NCBI GenBank assembly: GCA_033002965.1
Contig: JAURVB010004843.1
Coordinates: 1 to 64,000, forward strand
DNA from: Piper betle
Lineage: Eukaryota > Streptophyta > Magnoliopsida > Piperales > Piperaceae
Length of the DNA stretch: 64,000 nucleotides
Direction: 5' to 3'
Shown here: piece by piece, positions 44,430-58,086 of the stretch
Position numbering within the stretch: the first letter of the stretch is position 1
How the letters are laid out: each line of letters starts with the position of its first letter
Made by a program: the position numbers and the translations under genes
Notes under the pieces: model-generated
The model's database searches: none
What the model saw: the letters and a program-made list of their open reading frames with translations, nothing else
What the model was told of the DNA's origin: nothing

Positions 44430-44516
44430 TCGAGTACTGCATAGCCTACCGCCTTCGTGAACCGTTTTTCTTTAGGTCTCGATAAGATCCTAATTTCTTC
44501 GCATCTATACATATTT

Positions 44517-44969
44517 TGTAATTATTAAGTTTATTTTATATTAGTAGTAAATAATATTGGTGAATTATATATAAATTAATAAAAAAATTTATTTTTTAAA
44601 TTAATTTTTAGATTAAGAGATCTTTAACACTTATTATAAGTTTTTTAGAGCCTAAAAGACTCAATAATAACATCAGAGCCAAATAAGTTTTGGTATTTAT
44701 CAACATTGATTGTAGATATCTCCTTTATGATGTTTCTATCTCCTTCATCGATATTTTACCTGTAAGTAGGTGTTATATGACGATGATGATTTCGAGATGT
44801 CTGATATGTGAAGGGGAGTTATTAAGTTTATTTCATATTAGTCATAAATAATGTTGGTAAATTATATATAAACTAATATAAAAACTTTATTTTTTAAGTT
44901 AATTTTTAGATCAAGAAAAGTCCGTGACACCTATTAAAAGTCTATTTTAAGAACCCAAAGAACCCAACA
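44517..44969 (+). mobile_element. TRIM-like miniature LTR element (about 453 bp)
   Basis: Two direct repeats of about 156 bp (44517-44672 and about 44814-44969) share TTATTAAGTTTATTT, ATATTGGTGAATTATATATA, TTAATTTTTAGAT and end ..AACA. After the first comes TCAGAGCC, part of the tRNA-Met primer site. Before the second comes the purine tract GTGAAGGGGAG. LTR, primer site, short non-coding interior, polypurine tract, LTR is the TRIM layout. No clear 5-bp target duplication. Confidence 0.55.
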
Positions 44970-47300
44970 TCAATTCACTACATAGATGGTTTACGATTGT
45001 ATGGAGGCCAGTGATACTTATTAAAAGTTCTGTTTCGAAGCCCGAAGGGCCAACAGTAATTCATCAACCGTAATTCGTCACAAGGATGGTTCATGGTTGT
45101 ATGTATATGGGATGTATATAAGCATTAGAGGTATTGTTTGGGGGTTACAATGATATTAATTTGGGGCCATGATCTGGCTCCAACAATTAGGTAAGCACCT
45201 TATCCAACCTAAATCAATGTCTGTGTTTTTGTTTTCTGTTCCTTGGTCTTCTGCATCGCCGTTAAGCTGTCCAAAGCTTGTAGAGGAAATAAGGGCAATT
45301 ATAAGCATTCTAGCAACAATGTAATAAATATTGTTGTGTTATGAAGACTTCTTTTTGTGGAAGATTATTAAATTAAATTTTAAAATATTGTTATCTCTGT
45401 TCTCGTTTCCACATTTTATGATTCTTTTGTACAATGTCTTTTGTTCTAAAATATTATATGTCAAAAGTTTTTTAACCCACACCTCTCACTAATATACACA
45501 CACAATGAATGATTGAGAAGAAGCGCCGCGCCCAACTATACGAAGAGTTATCCACTTACGTAAAACAAATATCACCCACTTATAGTACCATTGAACTCTA
45601 AAAAATCACCTAGTAATAATAAGCGAGTCATTTTTAAAGCTTGATTGTATTAATTATTTAACTTAATACATATAACTTGACAATTTCACGAGTTATATTT
45701 AACTTATAATATTGTGTCTAGCACTGATGTATACACAAAAGCAATGTTGAAAGCAAAGACGGTTCCGACAATCACTTGTGGCCGGCGAGATGGGAGCTTT
45801 TTAATCAGTCACGACTCTGAAGCTCTTTCTTTTTCTCTCATACAAGTGTATATTTCTCCCATGCAACTCTTCAAAAAGTAGATTTGGACGTGACGAGATT
45901 CAACATATCCCCGTCTACCTATCATTTTAGTAGACCAAAGCGGGTTCAGTACCACGTCAAATAAAATGGGGGCTCCATGGATGGGAATATTATCACTTAC
46001 TCTTTTCACACGGCATAATTCCAGCTTTTGCTCAATCTTTTGGCTTGCCGGAGTACAAAGCTTGAAAGTAATTAGATCAGCTGTATTAGTTTAACCTGAT
46101 AAGAAAAAAATCTAATTCTGAATAAGTGAGGCCAAAAGATATTAAACAACTGTATGAAAAAAAAACTAATAAACTACTCAACTAAATGCAAGACAAATCT
46201 TGAAATCATTCCCAGTACCTATCTTCTTCTTTCGTAGAATTCTTAAGATGGTCCTCACAAGGTCCCACAACCAAGCTTTATTTTATATAATATATATATA
46301 TATATATATATTATTATTATTATTTATGTGTGCTGATCTTCTAGACTTAGCTCCCCTGCCTTCCACGAAGATTCAGCCAGGTCGAAACGACATAACTTGG
46401 ACCCCACTTATCTTGGTGACGTGGATGTCACACGCGTCGAAAAATGGTTCGCTGAGTTCTCCACATTTCCTCCCTCCTTTTCCCACCCGCACTGGGACCA
46501 ACTCTCACCGGCCAGATGTGCCCCTCGGCGGTTCATTAATTAATCGTACCTCCCACTACCACCGGGTTGGACTGGGTTGGGTTACTCATCTATCCTTCGT
46601 TTCAGCGGCCCATTGCATGTCTTGGGTTCCAGTTTCTCGATCTCTATATATTTATAAAAATTATAAATGATCAAAAAATTAAAAGATTATTTTTAACAAA
46701 TATCGTTGGCTCAAATTCAAAATAAATATTTATATACATATATTTAATTGATATTATTTATATGTTAATTTTTAAAGTAACTCTTTAGTGACAAGCGCAC
46801 TTGTAATTAATTAATATCATCAACAAAAAAATAGTATTTTTTTCTAATAAAAGATATTTATGTTAACCAACATATAATACAAATGCAGTACATATACTTA
46901 ATGAATAAAATATTAGTAAAAATATTTACAAATATGATATAAAAAAGGCCTAAATTTTTATTTATTAATAAAAATATTAAGTCCATATACAAGTATCAAA
47001 AAAATTTTAAGTGCTGATAAACTCATTTGAATATGATTGCTAAAATATAATGCTAAATTATGATAATTAATATTTTTAGTCAAAAAGGGTTAATATTTAG
47101 GAAAAGCAAAATAAGAATATAAGTAGTATGAAAATTTAGCCCATCGGGTAGATTACATAATTGTAACATATTGTGTAGCTTAAATAAAATTAATCTTACC
47201 GTCCAGCGATTTTTGTAATGTATAGGGTTCATATTAAACGTAACTGATAGCTAACGCTAATTTTTATCTTTTGTATTCTCCGCAGCCTAGACCGAACCGG
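44970..47300. other. Intergenic region, extra copy of TRIM LTR tail, (TA)n
   Basis: A further copy of the LTR tail and flank (CTTATTAAAAGTTCTG.., GATGGTTCATGGTTGTATG) lies at 45006-45102, a tandem extension of 44925-45004. A TA/TTA microsatellite lies at 46288-46323. The last part is the NAC upstream region. No other gene recognised. Confidence 0.4.
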
Positions 47301-47637
47301 ACCGGGTGGCATATACTAACAATACTATATATTATCATCTAACCCAGGTCAAAAGTGTCATTTTCGTACCTTCTTCTCCCCGACGCGGTTACGCGGAGTA
47401 TCCCCTCCCTCCTTTAAATGGCCATCGTCGCCGACCGCACCCCGGCGCGGCTCTGCTCTGCTCCTCCTCCTCATCCAAAGCACTCACCTTTTTACCTCTT
47501 CTTCCTCTTCTCCGGCCATCGATCAGTCCCTGCAATTTTTTGTTACGAAATCTCCTGACCGAGCGAGGTGGTTTGGCCGGAAACAGCTCGGAAAGTTGCA
47601 GTCTGTGGCCCGGTCTTTCGAGGTGGAACGAGCTGGG

Positions 47638-50600
47638 ATGGTGATGGCGGTGCTTCCCGGGGAGAACTACCCCGTGGGGTTCAGGTTTCGGCCGACGGAC
47701 GGCGAGCTCATCAACCACTACCTCCGACGCAAGATCAATGGCAAAGTGGGCGATATCGAGGTGATTCCGGAGGTGGATGTCTGCCGCTGCGAGCCCTGGG
47801 ACTTGCCCAGTACGTTTCTTTGTTGTTCTTTGTTCTTGGAGAAACTTGAACCTGTTTGCTCCTTTTGTTGCGGTGTCGACGAGTGTTGTGAATTGAAATA
47901 TATATGTAGGGGAAAAAACGATGCTTTGAGCGATTTGAATTGAGTTGGGATTTGAAGAAATTTGATGCTTCTTGGTTGGTATTGAGCGATTTGGCGTTGA
48001 ATCTATAGTGTGTTTTTGGTGTTTTGGTTGACGAAAGTCGGCACTTTTTGATGTTTTGAGTTGGATTACGTTGTGTTTGGGTTGATTTTTGATCTTTGTT
48101 GGGTGAAGGTAAATCGGTGATCAGGAACGGTGATCCGGAGTGGTTCTTCTTCTCGCCGTGCGAGAAGAAGTATCCCAACGGCCATCGGTCGAACAGGGCG
48201 ACGGAGAAAGGGTATTGGAAGGCAACTGGGAAGGATAGGTGTATTAAGGTTAGGATGAATTTGATTGGGATGAAGAAGACGCTCGTCTTCTACCGTGGGA
48301 GGGCACCGAATGGTGAGCGGACTCCATGGATCATGCATGAATATAGAGCTACTGAGAAGGACCTTGATGGCACTGGGTCAGGACAGGTAAAACCCTTGTA
48401 AATCTTTAGTGTTGTTGTTTTCTTTTTCTTTTCTTTTCTTTTTTTGCCTTAGTAAGTACATGTTTTTCACGTTGCGTTTTTGTAATGTGGGAAATTGGTA
48501 TATGATAGCCCGAAAATAATTTTGGTGGAGGTCGTCTGAAGGATAAGGAATTTCAGGCTTTGATGTGATTTTTTCATGTTTGAGCTTTGCTATGGTTCGG
48601 GATATACTAGTAGAAGAAGCTCTTTGGTTGGGTGTTGTAGATGTTCGCTCATTTATGGTTTTAGAGAATCAACTGCATTGGGTGTTGTATATGTTTATTT
48701 ATAATTTTGAGAATCAACTGAAGTGATGTGGTGCCAGTTACACTCATGTTTTACAATGAGTGATTTATAGCATGATGCATCCATTCTTACTTTCAAATGT
48801 ATGATTGTTTGTCGTTTATTAGTGTAAATATCTCTGATCCACTTGTAAAATGCTGCATTTACTCATATTTTCTTGCATTATCTGTTACTGAAATTTAGTT
48901 GGCTATGTGTAGAGTGCCTTTGTTCTTTGTCGTCTCTTTCATAAGCCTGGTGAGAGAGCGGGAGTCCTACCAGTGAGGTGATGGATGAGAGAAATGTGAA
49001 CTCCAATTATGGTGAGGTTGATCCAGGTGGCCTATCTCCACCCGCAATTAAATCATCTCCCAGTGGTACTCAACAACACGTTGGAGGTGTCAATGAAAAA
49101 CCATCTCTAGTGAACCCAGCAATTTCTAGTCTTAACGTGAAAGATGAAATGTGCAATAACAATAGCAATATGGTTCCAGACCTTGGAGATCATGGAGGAG
49201 GTGCAACAGTTACAGAGGTAAACCGTTCTTGTGGTTGATAAAAAAGCGTACAACTTTAGTTTCTTATTCTAATGATAGGAAGTGGTTTGCCCAATTATTA
49301 TTTATCTGGAAGCTACTTATTTTTGAATTGTGACATTTGCTAAGTGTGGCGATACTGATTAAATCTCATTCAAGCTTCATCTGCTGACATGCAAAATTGT
49401 TCTCTTAAAAATTTATGTGCTCTTTTTTCATTGCATTTGCCTTTTGTTGTATTGTCCATCCTTCTGTTTTTTAATGGTCCATATCCTAATTTTTTTGTTG
49501 ATTCTTGATGGGTTTGCACCAGTACAAGTTGAAATTAAATCACAGCATCTAATTGAAGTCTGAAAGATGTATTGTCTTGCAAGGATCATGATCTTGTTAT
49601 CTGCAAACCTCTCTACTTTTCATTGATATGGTTCCAATCAGTGACTTTTTGTATGATACATGTTTAGCTTGTGCTCAATGAATTTTTGGAAGTTGTTCCT
49701 GTTGTTGGATAATGGTATACGCACTCTAACTCCCAGTGATTTTTTATCTTTTGATTTCTGCTGATTTAGCAGTGCACCTTAATGCAGGTGCTCCGAGATT
49801 TAGGAATGAATGGTCTGCTGCCATCCGATCCTATTTGTAATAACGGTGGTATGCAGATGTCCTCTGACATTGTGCTTGGGCATCCTTTCTTGGATCCCCC
49901 ATTCTATGATAATTTCGGTGTGGGGCAAATGGTTGATGGTAGCAGTTCCCCTGATAAAGATGCTTACATTACGGAGTTTCTGGATGGGATCCTTATAGAT
50001 GATCAAGATGATTACTTGCATGATGAAATACCTGGTCATGTGAAATTTGATACTCCGGTAGCATGTCAAATTTCGCAGTCTGCACCTATGGAATGTGGTT
50101 CTACAAAGGATAGTGGTTCTTCCAGCAGCGATGTGGAAGGACCTGCAGAACTAGTACAGGTATGTTGTGCCTCTTATTCTCAATTCTTTTGATTTACTGA
50201 TCTCTCTTGTTTGATTTCTCATTTTCATGTTTATTTCTGCATTATGATCAGTTTGATGGAAACATGATTGGCATGGACCTGTTTGTGATGCCTACTGAAA
50301 TCCAGCCCTTCAATCCTGATGTGGAATCAACACAGAATTTGTTTTACAGCAATCCAGATATGATCAGTCAAAATACTTCTGCCCTCTGTAATGATAATGT
50401 GGTCAGCACTGGGATTGTGATTCGAGCCAGGCAGCAACACATTACAAAGCCTGTATATGTGAAGCAGGGCCTTGCCGCCCAAAGAATTCATCTCCAGACT
50501 CACTTCAACACAAGTGCTGGCCCTAGTATTCATTTATGTCATGGAACCAAGGAACAGACCTCTGAAATGTGGGAACTCTCTGCTCATTTGATTTCTTCTA

Positions 50601-51681
50601 GGGAAACTAGGACAAGGCTTGGGAGCCATGGTCATGATTCTCTATTGGCGGAGTTAGAGGTTTGTATTCATTACATAAATCTTTTATTTTTTAATCGAAG
50701 AACTATAGTTCATTCACACTAATAAATAAGATTTTACCCTAATAAGTATTAAATATGGGACTAAGTTACGGTTATCACAATCTACCTACCTTAAAAATTC
50801 CGTTTTTGAAATTCCTACACTTGTCCCGTAGCTAGCCTTAGCGTATGTCTTTCTTGTTCTGTAGCCAATAGCCTAATTAACGTCCTTAACCCAGCCCATT
50901 ATCTAATACAAAACCAAGTTAGTATTGATGTCACGTGCAACGACCCGGTTCAAAATGTAAATTAATGAGTTTTTAAGTTCTCTTCAAAAGTATTTAACAA
51001 AAATTGAAAATCTATAATTTATTCTTACTAATAAATTGGATCATATATAAGTAGGTATTGGATGTAGGTATTGGATGTGGACTGAGTTGGGGTTATTACA
51101 TACCACTAATAGATTGAAGTGGATAAGATTTTTTAGATAATCATGTGCACCATCCTTGGTACAAGCATTTTAATTTTTGGCAACTTTGTTGCAGGAAGGA
51201 GAGGATGTCCGAAGTAGTAGCAGTTCAAAAGCATCCACACCTGCATTAGCAGATGAAAAAGTAGCACATGGTGAAAATCATGGTAAGCTGTAGCATCCTT
51301 TAGTATTATTAATCTGTGATATTTAGCTTCTCTTATGTTACTTATAAGTTTAACCATGTATGAGGAAATTTATTTGCAGAAGGCGCATCTGAAATGCGGA
51401 CACCTTCAATATCCACCAAAGATGTTGACAGATCTTTTCTCAATCAAAAAGAGACCTTCACTGCAAAGTTGGCTTCTGCGGCAAAGCCAAGATTACGGGT
51501 GAAGCAAAAGAAGGAAGAGTATGACTCAGCAATGGAAGTAAAGACACCAAAGCCCAGGCGGAGTCTTTCAAAGGTCTGCTATCATGTTTGTGCTGGTCTT
51601 CTCCTTGCCATGCCTTTGCTTGGTTTTGGGGTAAGGAGGTGCATCCAATCCGGATGCAACTATATGAATTATATGAAGTAG
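47638..51681 (+). CDS. NAC transcription factor with C-terminal membrane anchor (NTL type)
   Basis: Exons 47638-47809, 48109-48386, 48913-49217, 49788-50159, 50252-50659, 51195-51282 and 51380-51681 (TAG) give about 641 residues. NAC subdomains are clear: A ([19 protein letters not shown]), B, C ([32 protein letters not shown]), D ([26 protein letters not shown]) and E ([11 protein letters not shown]). A long acidic middle region is followed by [21 protein letters not shown], as in NTL proteins, and one hydrophobic helix at about 606-626 ([14 protein letters not shown]). Such factors are held in membranes and released under stress. Exon 3 needs one extra base in the GGG at 48960-48962; with it every exon phase agrees. 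As written, translation stops at 48979-48981. Intron 5 carries a repeat insertion. Confidence 0.9.
50700..51105 (-). repeat. Dispersed repeat inserted in a NAC intron
   Basis: Two related direct copies (50700-50775 and 51005-51100) share CACTAATAAATAAGATT-type, AAGTA(T/G)T..GGATGT-type and GACT(A/G)AGTT..GGTTAT segments around a 230-bp interior. They match the family at 9815-10525 in inverted orientation. Probably a small LTR-like or TRIM-like element. It does not touch the splice sites. Confidence 0.55.
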
Positions 51682-54230
51682 TAGGTGAAGTAGTAGGTGA
51701 AATTTAGGTAAATGTTTTATGTCTTTGTGTATTAAGGGGTTAGAACGGTGTATCTAGTCGCTTAAAGATTTGTGCTCAGTCCGGCAGGGCTCCAACTGTT
51801 TTTTGTGATCGACTTTGGAGCCATTTTTGATTTATGCGAGACAGGTATCTTGTTGGTTGTAGTCTTTGTATATATATTTAGTTGTATGTATATGAAGACT
51901 AGATAGTTGTTTAGTTTAGCTATTTATCTGGTGGATAAAACTCGTGCTTATCTTTGCTTTGTGTTTGACAATATCAACGCTTTGTAACTGGTACTAGAAT
52001 TTAGTCATATTGCATTGCATGTTCGGGCGTAATAATCGCAAAGTAGGGGCGGGTTCTCTTTTTTTCAACTCTTTTTTTGCCCAAAGCAGGGCGGGTTGAT
52101 GTTGTAGTCGGGTGGAATGTCCTTCCCATTGTGCTATTGATTTGAGAAGAGTGGTGAGCGTTCAATGACAATATTATCGTGCATGCTAAAATTAAATATT
52201 TAGCGTCATACTGATGTATTGGAGAATATTTCCTAAACCCAGTTGGGTAATCTCTGTAATTCTGACAAGCTGGTTCAAGAGTGCAGATGGCATGTCTATA
52301 TTCTTCTCGATGTAAGGAATAATTTGATTACATCCGTATGAACTTAAACCCACCTTGCATGCTCAATGGTTAATATCTTCCCACAAAACCGGCAAATCAG
52401 TGTACCTGTCTGCATGAGTAATTTGCTCTCATTCATAAAGCAGCTCTCTAATTCTTCATACTCTGGCATTGCAAATCTCTAGCTAGTTGGTACAAAAGAA
52501 TAGGATTCTTGTATGCTGCTTGTGAAGAATTGGGACCAGCAACACCCAACATCATAATCCAATCTACCCACATGCAAGCTCTTATGTGTTCACTTATCAG
52601 TGTCATACACACACAGCTAGAGAATCAAATATTTGGAACTTGTGCTCTCATTTTCTTGATAATAGTGCATTGCCACTTCCTGTCTCTGAGCTACTTTTCT
52701 TTACAACAGTTATGTGTAACTGTTTCTTTACAAGTGATATTTATTGCCATCATTTATATATCAACACAAGAGAAAACAAAGCCAAAAAACTCATGAAAAA
52801 TAGAAACAAAAGGCATAAGATGGGCATAAATAAGTACATATATAGTTTTTGGCAGAAAATAAAATAATATGAGGTATAATTATAGAAAATTACGCATATA
52901 TAGAATTAGATGAATAATGTCGACTCATTCAATTTATTACGTATAATCTTTCGGTTGGACAAGAATCCTTCATATCATATCAATGATGTAGCTAGCTTAC
53001 ATTTACAAAAGAGCTGCATATGATCTATTACTAACTTGACTTGCGAAATTGAAGTTTTCGTAATTAAAATCCTAATCCTTGTAATCGTCATGAATAAGCT
53101 TGAGTGACAAAATTTAAGTCATTCTTATATCATTGAGGGACAATGAATATTATCGATGCCATTTAGTAACCGTGGACTTAATGTTATAACAAATCCATCA
53201 ATTGTGTAAAGTGTAAGCAATAGAAGAAACAAGGACGTTGTAACAAAGCTTAACTGTGTGTTGTGTGTTTAATGTACATGGATCAATTAGTGAACATCAA
53301 AGACATTACACTGATCAAGGTGATTGGGCAACGAAGTTAAATCTAAGTTTTTGTTATGAAGAAGTCATAGTTGGATTGACAAACTTGATTTCTCTTTACT
53401 TTTTAATTGCCAGCTTTTATATAGATAATACATCATGATTGGAATTGTTAAATACTAACTTACAATTATGCCTTGAAAAATGAAAATTTCATTCTCAAGG
53501 AATGTTATTAAGAACAATATATATATCCTTTTAGTCACGCATGCTGCACATTATATATTTCACGTATAAGAATCTTGCCAGCTACTTGCTACATAATCCA
53601 GACATTCCGGCAAGTAACTATCTTCTAAACAACTTAAAAACAACCCAGCAAGGTGCCTTCTACCATCAATAGAAGCCACCATTTAAGTCATTCCTTAGCC
53701 ATCACTTCATTTCCTAAGTTTGCTGGCACCAACAAATTAATGACAGTTTTAAAACAAACAAGAATTGAAGCAAATTAATGAAACAGTTTATTCATATTAA
53801 CTTGCAAGATAAGATTGAATTAACCTAATTTCATTTTGCAAGAATGTTGATCGAAACACTTCTCTACAATTTCAAGCCTCTATGGAAAAGTGGTTTATTT
53901 TAATCCAATAATATTCGATCAAAAGGGTGCGCAGAATTAAGCCTCGTTCATGAGAGAATTTTTTCTTTTCTAGCATATGCAATGACTTATCCCTTTAACA
54001 TCTTAATTAGGTTAATTTTTTGTTAAGAAAATGTAAATTTTAAACATGGCATGCAAACACTAAAATTGCCCTGGCTGGACAATATGATTATCCAACCAAA
54101 TCCATGTCCAATAACTTGCTACAATTGCTGATCTCACCTTTAAAGGTTTAAATTTATATACAGTTACCTGTTTTAAATTATAAATCTTTGTTGATATAAA
54201 TTATTTATGATCTCAATTGATATGTAATAA
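51682..54230. other. NAC 3' region and intergenic spacer
   Basis: The first few hundred bases are likely NAC 3' UTR. The rest is AT-rich with no recognisable gene; the short frames (52509-52867, 53256-53438) lack domains. Confidence 0.4.
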
Positions 54231-54857
54231 TCACATGATGGAACATGCATGGACATTGTCATCGTTGAACATGGCGGCTGTGTCATCGTCTACAATGGTA
54301 GAGTATGCAGGGTCTGGGAAATATCCTTGGACGCTTGAATTGTAGCCATGGCGGTAGTAGTTGTAAGTAGAGGTGAATGTGGAGTCCTCAAGATATTGAA
54401 TTGCAAAAGGGTGGTATTCTCCGTCATATGGGTAAGGCCAGAACTCGGCCTTCCTTCCCGTGCGCCTCACCATCTTCAAAACCTTGTTCTGATCCACATA
54501 CCCCGTCACTGTTACCTTCTGCTTGTCCATATCAATCTCCACACTATCAACTCCTGCAATTCATTTGAAAAAAATTTCAAAAACCCACTTATGAGTATTA
54601 ATCATTACACGAAACCCATGAATTAAACCAGCATATTGAGCTTACTTACCGTCCAGCTTTGATATCGCCTTTCGGACTCTTTTTTTGCATCCTTCACAGT
54701 CCATATGAACACCAAGTTCCACAATCTGATGAAGAGGAGCATTGAAATTCATGATGAACATAAATTAAGTACATGGTTCTCATGTAATAGATTGAGATGA
54801 TTATGTTGGTCATCACATGGTGACTTGAAGTGAACTTACAGACATAGCATCTGGCAT
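54231..54857 (-). CDS. HIPP: Heavy metal-associated isoprenylated plant protein (HIPP)
   Basis: Three exons: 54857-54840, 54725-54650 and 54553-54231 (TGA). The HMA fold is complete: IVELGVHMDCEGCKKRVRKA, KLDGVDSVEIDMDKQKVTVT and GYVDQNKVLKMVRRTGRKAE. The metal-binding pair is in MDCEGC. A Tyr/His-rich middle (FTSTYNYYRHGYNSS) and the C-terminal CSIM, a CaaX prenylation box, identify a single-HMA HIPP. The protein is about 138 residues, normal for this class. An in-frame upstream ATG at 54959 lies only a few bases from a TATA box and so is probably upstream of the transcript start; I chose 54857. HIPPs bind soft metal ions and are linked to metal handling and stress. Intact, no oddities. Confidence 0.9.
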
Positions 54858-54961
54858 AGTTCTCTCCCAAAGCAACCCCACATTGTAGTAATTTGTATGT
54901 GGGATAATGTGGATGGGACAGTAGTATAGGATGATAAACAGGTATGGGAGAAGCTCCATTG

Positions 54962-54971
54962 CTTATATATA
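54962..54971 (-). promoter_or_regulatory. TATA box of the HIPP gene
   Basis: CTATATATA on the minus strand, about 105 bp before the chosen ATG. A start site about 30 bp downstream would leave a 5' UTR of about 75 nt. Confidence 0.55.
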
Positions 54972-54989
54972 GAGAGCAGAGAAGAGAGG

Positions 54990-57900
54990 TGAATATTAAC
55001 AAGGGAATAGGTGCATGGGTGGGAAATGAGAAGTACTGCGCGCTTTAGGGGCCTTAGAATATGTCCGCCGTATCTTATAGCGAAAGCTACATTGAAGTAA
55101 GTTTTGTGCATTGCCAAGAGAAGAATGTTGGCGCAATGTTGTCTTCAATTCTTCAAAAACCTAGTAAAACATGAGCTTTCGTTACAAGCAACCAAATAAT
55201 TAGTCATGCTGGTGTTCCGGCTGCGTTTTGATTTGTAGTGACTCGTTCCTGTAAATGTTTTGACAAAGTGATGCAGAGCGTCTATTTAAATTTAATATTT
55301 TATGAATTTATGTAATTTTCTTATTTTTAGAATATATTTGCAATTTCTTTTATTTAAGTAGGAATACTTTACACAATAAACTAATTAGAATTTTTTATCT
55401 TTTCTTATAAGTAAAGGCATAACCGCCTATTGTATTGAGATTAATATTGTTTATGAAATAATGGATTCTTGGCGTGTGCCTTTTATCCCAAGTTTCTCTA
55501 ATTTATTACTTAAATCTAACATTTTCTTTAATTGATTATCCTTAAATTTTTTCTATTAAATTAGTCATTTTTGCTTTATCCCCTCAAAGAAGAAACAAAA
55601 GATAAATTGTGGTCATGTAAGTTAATATATGTTTGGGTTTCCGCATCTTTCCAAGTAAACTAATAAGCGAGACACAGATGTCATTTGCAAGGAATTGGGG
55701 ACAGTGATTTGATAATAAATTTCAAACTCTTGTTGTATACGTATGGCGTTGAGTCTACGCTAGTAATTAACGTATAACTTTTCTTTTAGCAGAAGATATT
55801 AACGAAATGAACAGGAAAGTAATGATCGCCCAAATTGATAAATATTACACAAATCTGTAATCAAGAAGTCTTACAGTAATAAGAGCTTGTAAGAGATTTC
55901 CTGTTCATTTCGTTGTATTCCTCTCGCAATAGAGTACTATAATTTTAATCAACACCTTATCGTTCTCTTGCATCATTAATATGTACATACTTATAATCAC
56001 CCTGTTGTATATATACGCATTCTGACGATATGTCAAGTATTTGTTTGTTAAATGTACTGTATGTTGATAAATTATGAAACGATTGATTGAAGAATGTGAC
56101 CCAAACGAAACAGCACTAATGATCTTGGCCCATGGTGCAGTGGTATAAGTGATTATAAGATCTATGGATTGAGTGAGAGGTGCATTGGAAGTTGAACTGT
56201 TTAATGGCCCGTGGGATTGGTTGTGTAAGGTTGGTGTTATGTCGTGTTGGGTAAATGGGTGGGTGTAAAGGACTGCCTCAGGAGAAAAAAACGCCGCACT
56301 TTTAATTTTTGACTAGGTTATTGTTTAGCACAGGTGCAATGAAACTTTAGGTGCTAATCGAGCGAGCAAGCCGGGCTTAATTTGTGTTCGAACTCGGCTG
56401 AATAGTTCGACCTTGAGGTCATCAACTTGAATATTTATCATCTCAACTATCTAAATTCTTTGTTATTATATTGTGTATATATATATATATAAATTATATT
56501 ATTATATTATTTTATCAAATCGAGTTTGAGTTGAGTTATAATTATAACCGAGTCGAACCGAGTCGAACCGAGTCGAACACGACTTTGCTCAAGCTCGGCT
56601 CGTAAAATTCGAGTTTGAGTCTGAGGTTCGAGCTCGAAGCATTTAAATGCCGAGTTTCAAGTCGAGCCGAACACTAAATACTTACAAGTTGGCTCGCTCA
56701 ATTAATAACCCTACAGATGGTGCATTACTTGTTGGGTGAAAAAAAATGGATCCTCAAGACACAAGATAAGGGACCCTTTGCCTATTCATTTGAATCATTT
56801 TAACATCTGCATGAGAAGATTGTGAGAAGGATGCCTTTTTTTCTTGGATTTAAAACCCTTTTGAAATTTCTCCCATGGTATATTATTAACATAATTTGTT
56901 GATTTGCATTTATTGAACATGTTAAAGGATATTTTAAGTTGGGTTTACCTTGACGATTAGCTTAATATACGTTTGATTGGAAATTTGCCTGAAATTGCTT
57001 GAAGCAAGCTTCGCTCAATCTTGACTAGAAGTGAATTTTTATATAATATTATATAAAAAATTAAAATAAATTTATGCAATTAAAGTATATAGTTATTTTT
57101 TATTGTTTGAGGAAGTGGTGTTATTTTATTTGATCACCGAGGCCTGGTGCTAAAATATTACAAAGCCTTCGTAGTTCGTGGACTCCACCTTTTGGTTGCA
57201 ACATGATCGCCAATTGCTAGTTTTCTTTTTGCTGGTTGCTACAGTAAACAAGCGTTCTTGCCATAAAATTTGTACATCAGCTACAAAAGTTAAATTTGTA
57301 AGATCCTCTATGGTCGCCAGATCATGAGCCTGACTTGTTTTGAGCCGAATTAGAGCTCAGAGAGGGAAATTATGATTAAATCGTGTTAAGATGTACTATT
57401 CATCATTTAATAGTGGCTTATATAAGTTTTACAATTCAGTGATACTTTTTACTTATTATCTTAAATCCACTATGTTTTAGGCTGGGGTTGGGGGGGTAGA
57501 AAATATTTAGTATGAATTTTATTTTAAAAAGCTTAAATTTAGTTAAGCTCAGCCCAACCCGAAACATAGGATACATAAGGCATTAAAGATTTGTTTTGTT
57601 GTAAAAATAATGTAAATGACATACAAAATTTAAAATAGCCCACTTTTTAAAAGTATTTATAATTAATATATTTTATAAAAAAATACTTTTGTATTTATTT
57701 TTTTATATACAAATAAATTTGGTTGCATTTAAGTAGATTTATAAAATGATTATGATTACTTTAAAGTGGGTTACCAATGATCTCTTGTGTACAACCAATT
57801 TTTTACATTTATCTTTTTCTTAAATAAGAAAAATTAATTTTTTATGTGGGAGAAGTAATTTAGTATAATTATAATTATTTTAAACATAATATATATTAAG

Positions 57901-58086
57901 CATGTACTTATTTTCTATGAAATATATAAGACATATATTATTTTTGGTAGGGGTAACTGGTTTAAGGTTTTTATGTCATTTATATATATTTTTATGCTAA
58001 TAAAACGTACCCCACATAAAAAATACTTAGAATTGGAAAACTTAATTAGGCCGTTATAGAACGGTGAACACTGCATCTTAACACCG
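54990..58086. other. Intergenic region with repeat debris, no gene seen
   Basis: AT-rich. A 10-bp motif ACCGAGTCGA is repeated about four times at 56547-56577, within a GAGTTTGAG/GAGCTCGAAG-rich degenerate repeat (56340-56710). A TA run lies at 56475-56491. No coding region supported. Confidence 0.4.

Noticed and set aside
45809..46009. 66-codon minus-strand frame
   Set aside because: No recognised motif, isolated, intergenic.
47735..48178. 147-codon minus-strand frame across NAC exon 1 and 2
   Set aside because: Shadow of the NAC exons and intron on the opposite strand.
54694..55117. Minus-strand frames with an earlier Met for HIPP (54959) or other frames
   Set aside because: The in-frame ATG at 54959 is only a few bases after the TATA box and so is likely upstream of the transcript; the others are shadow frames.
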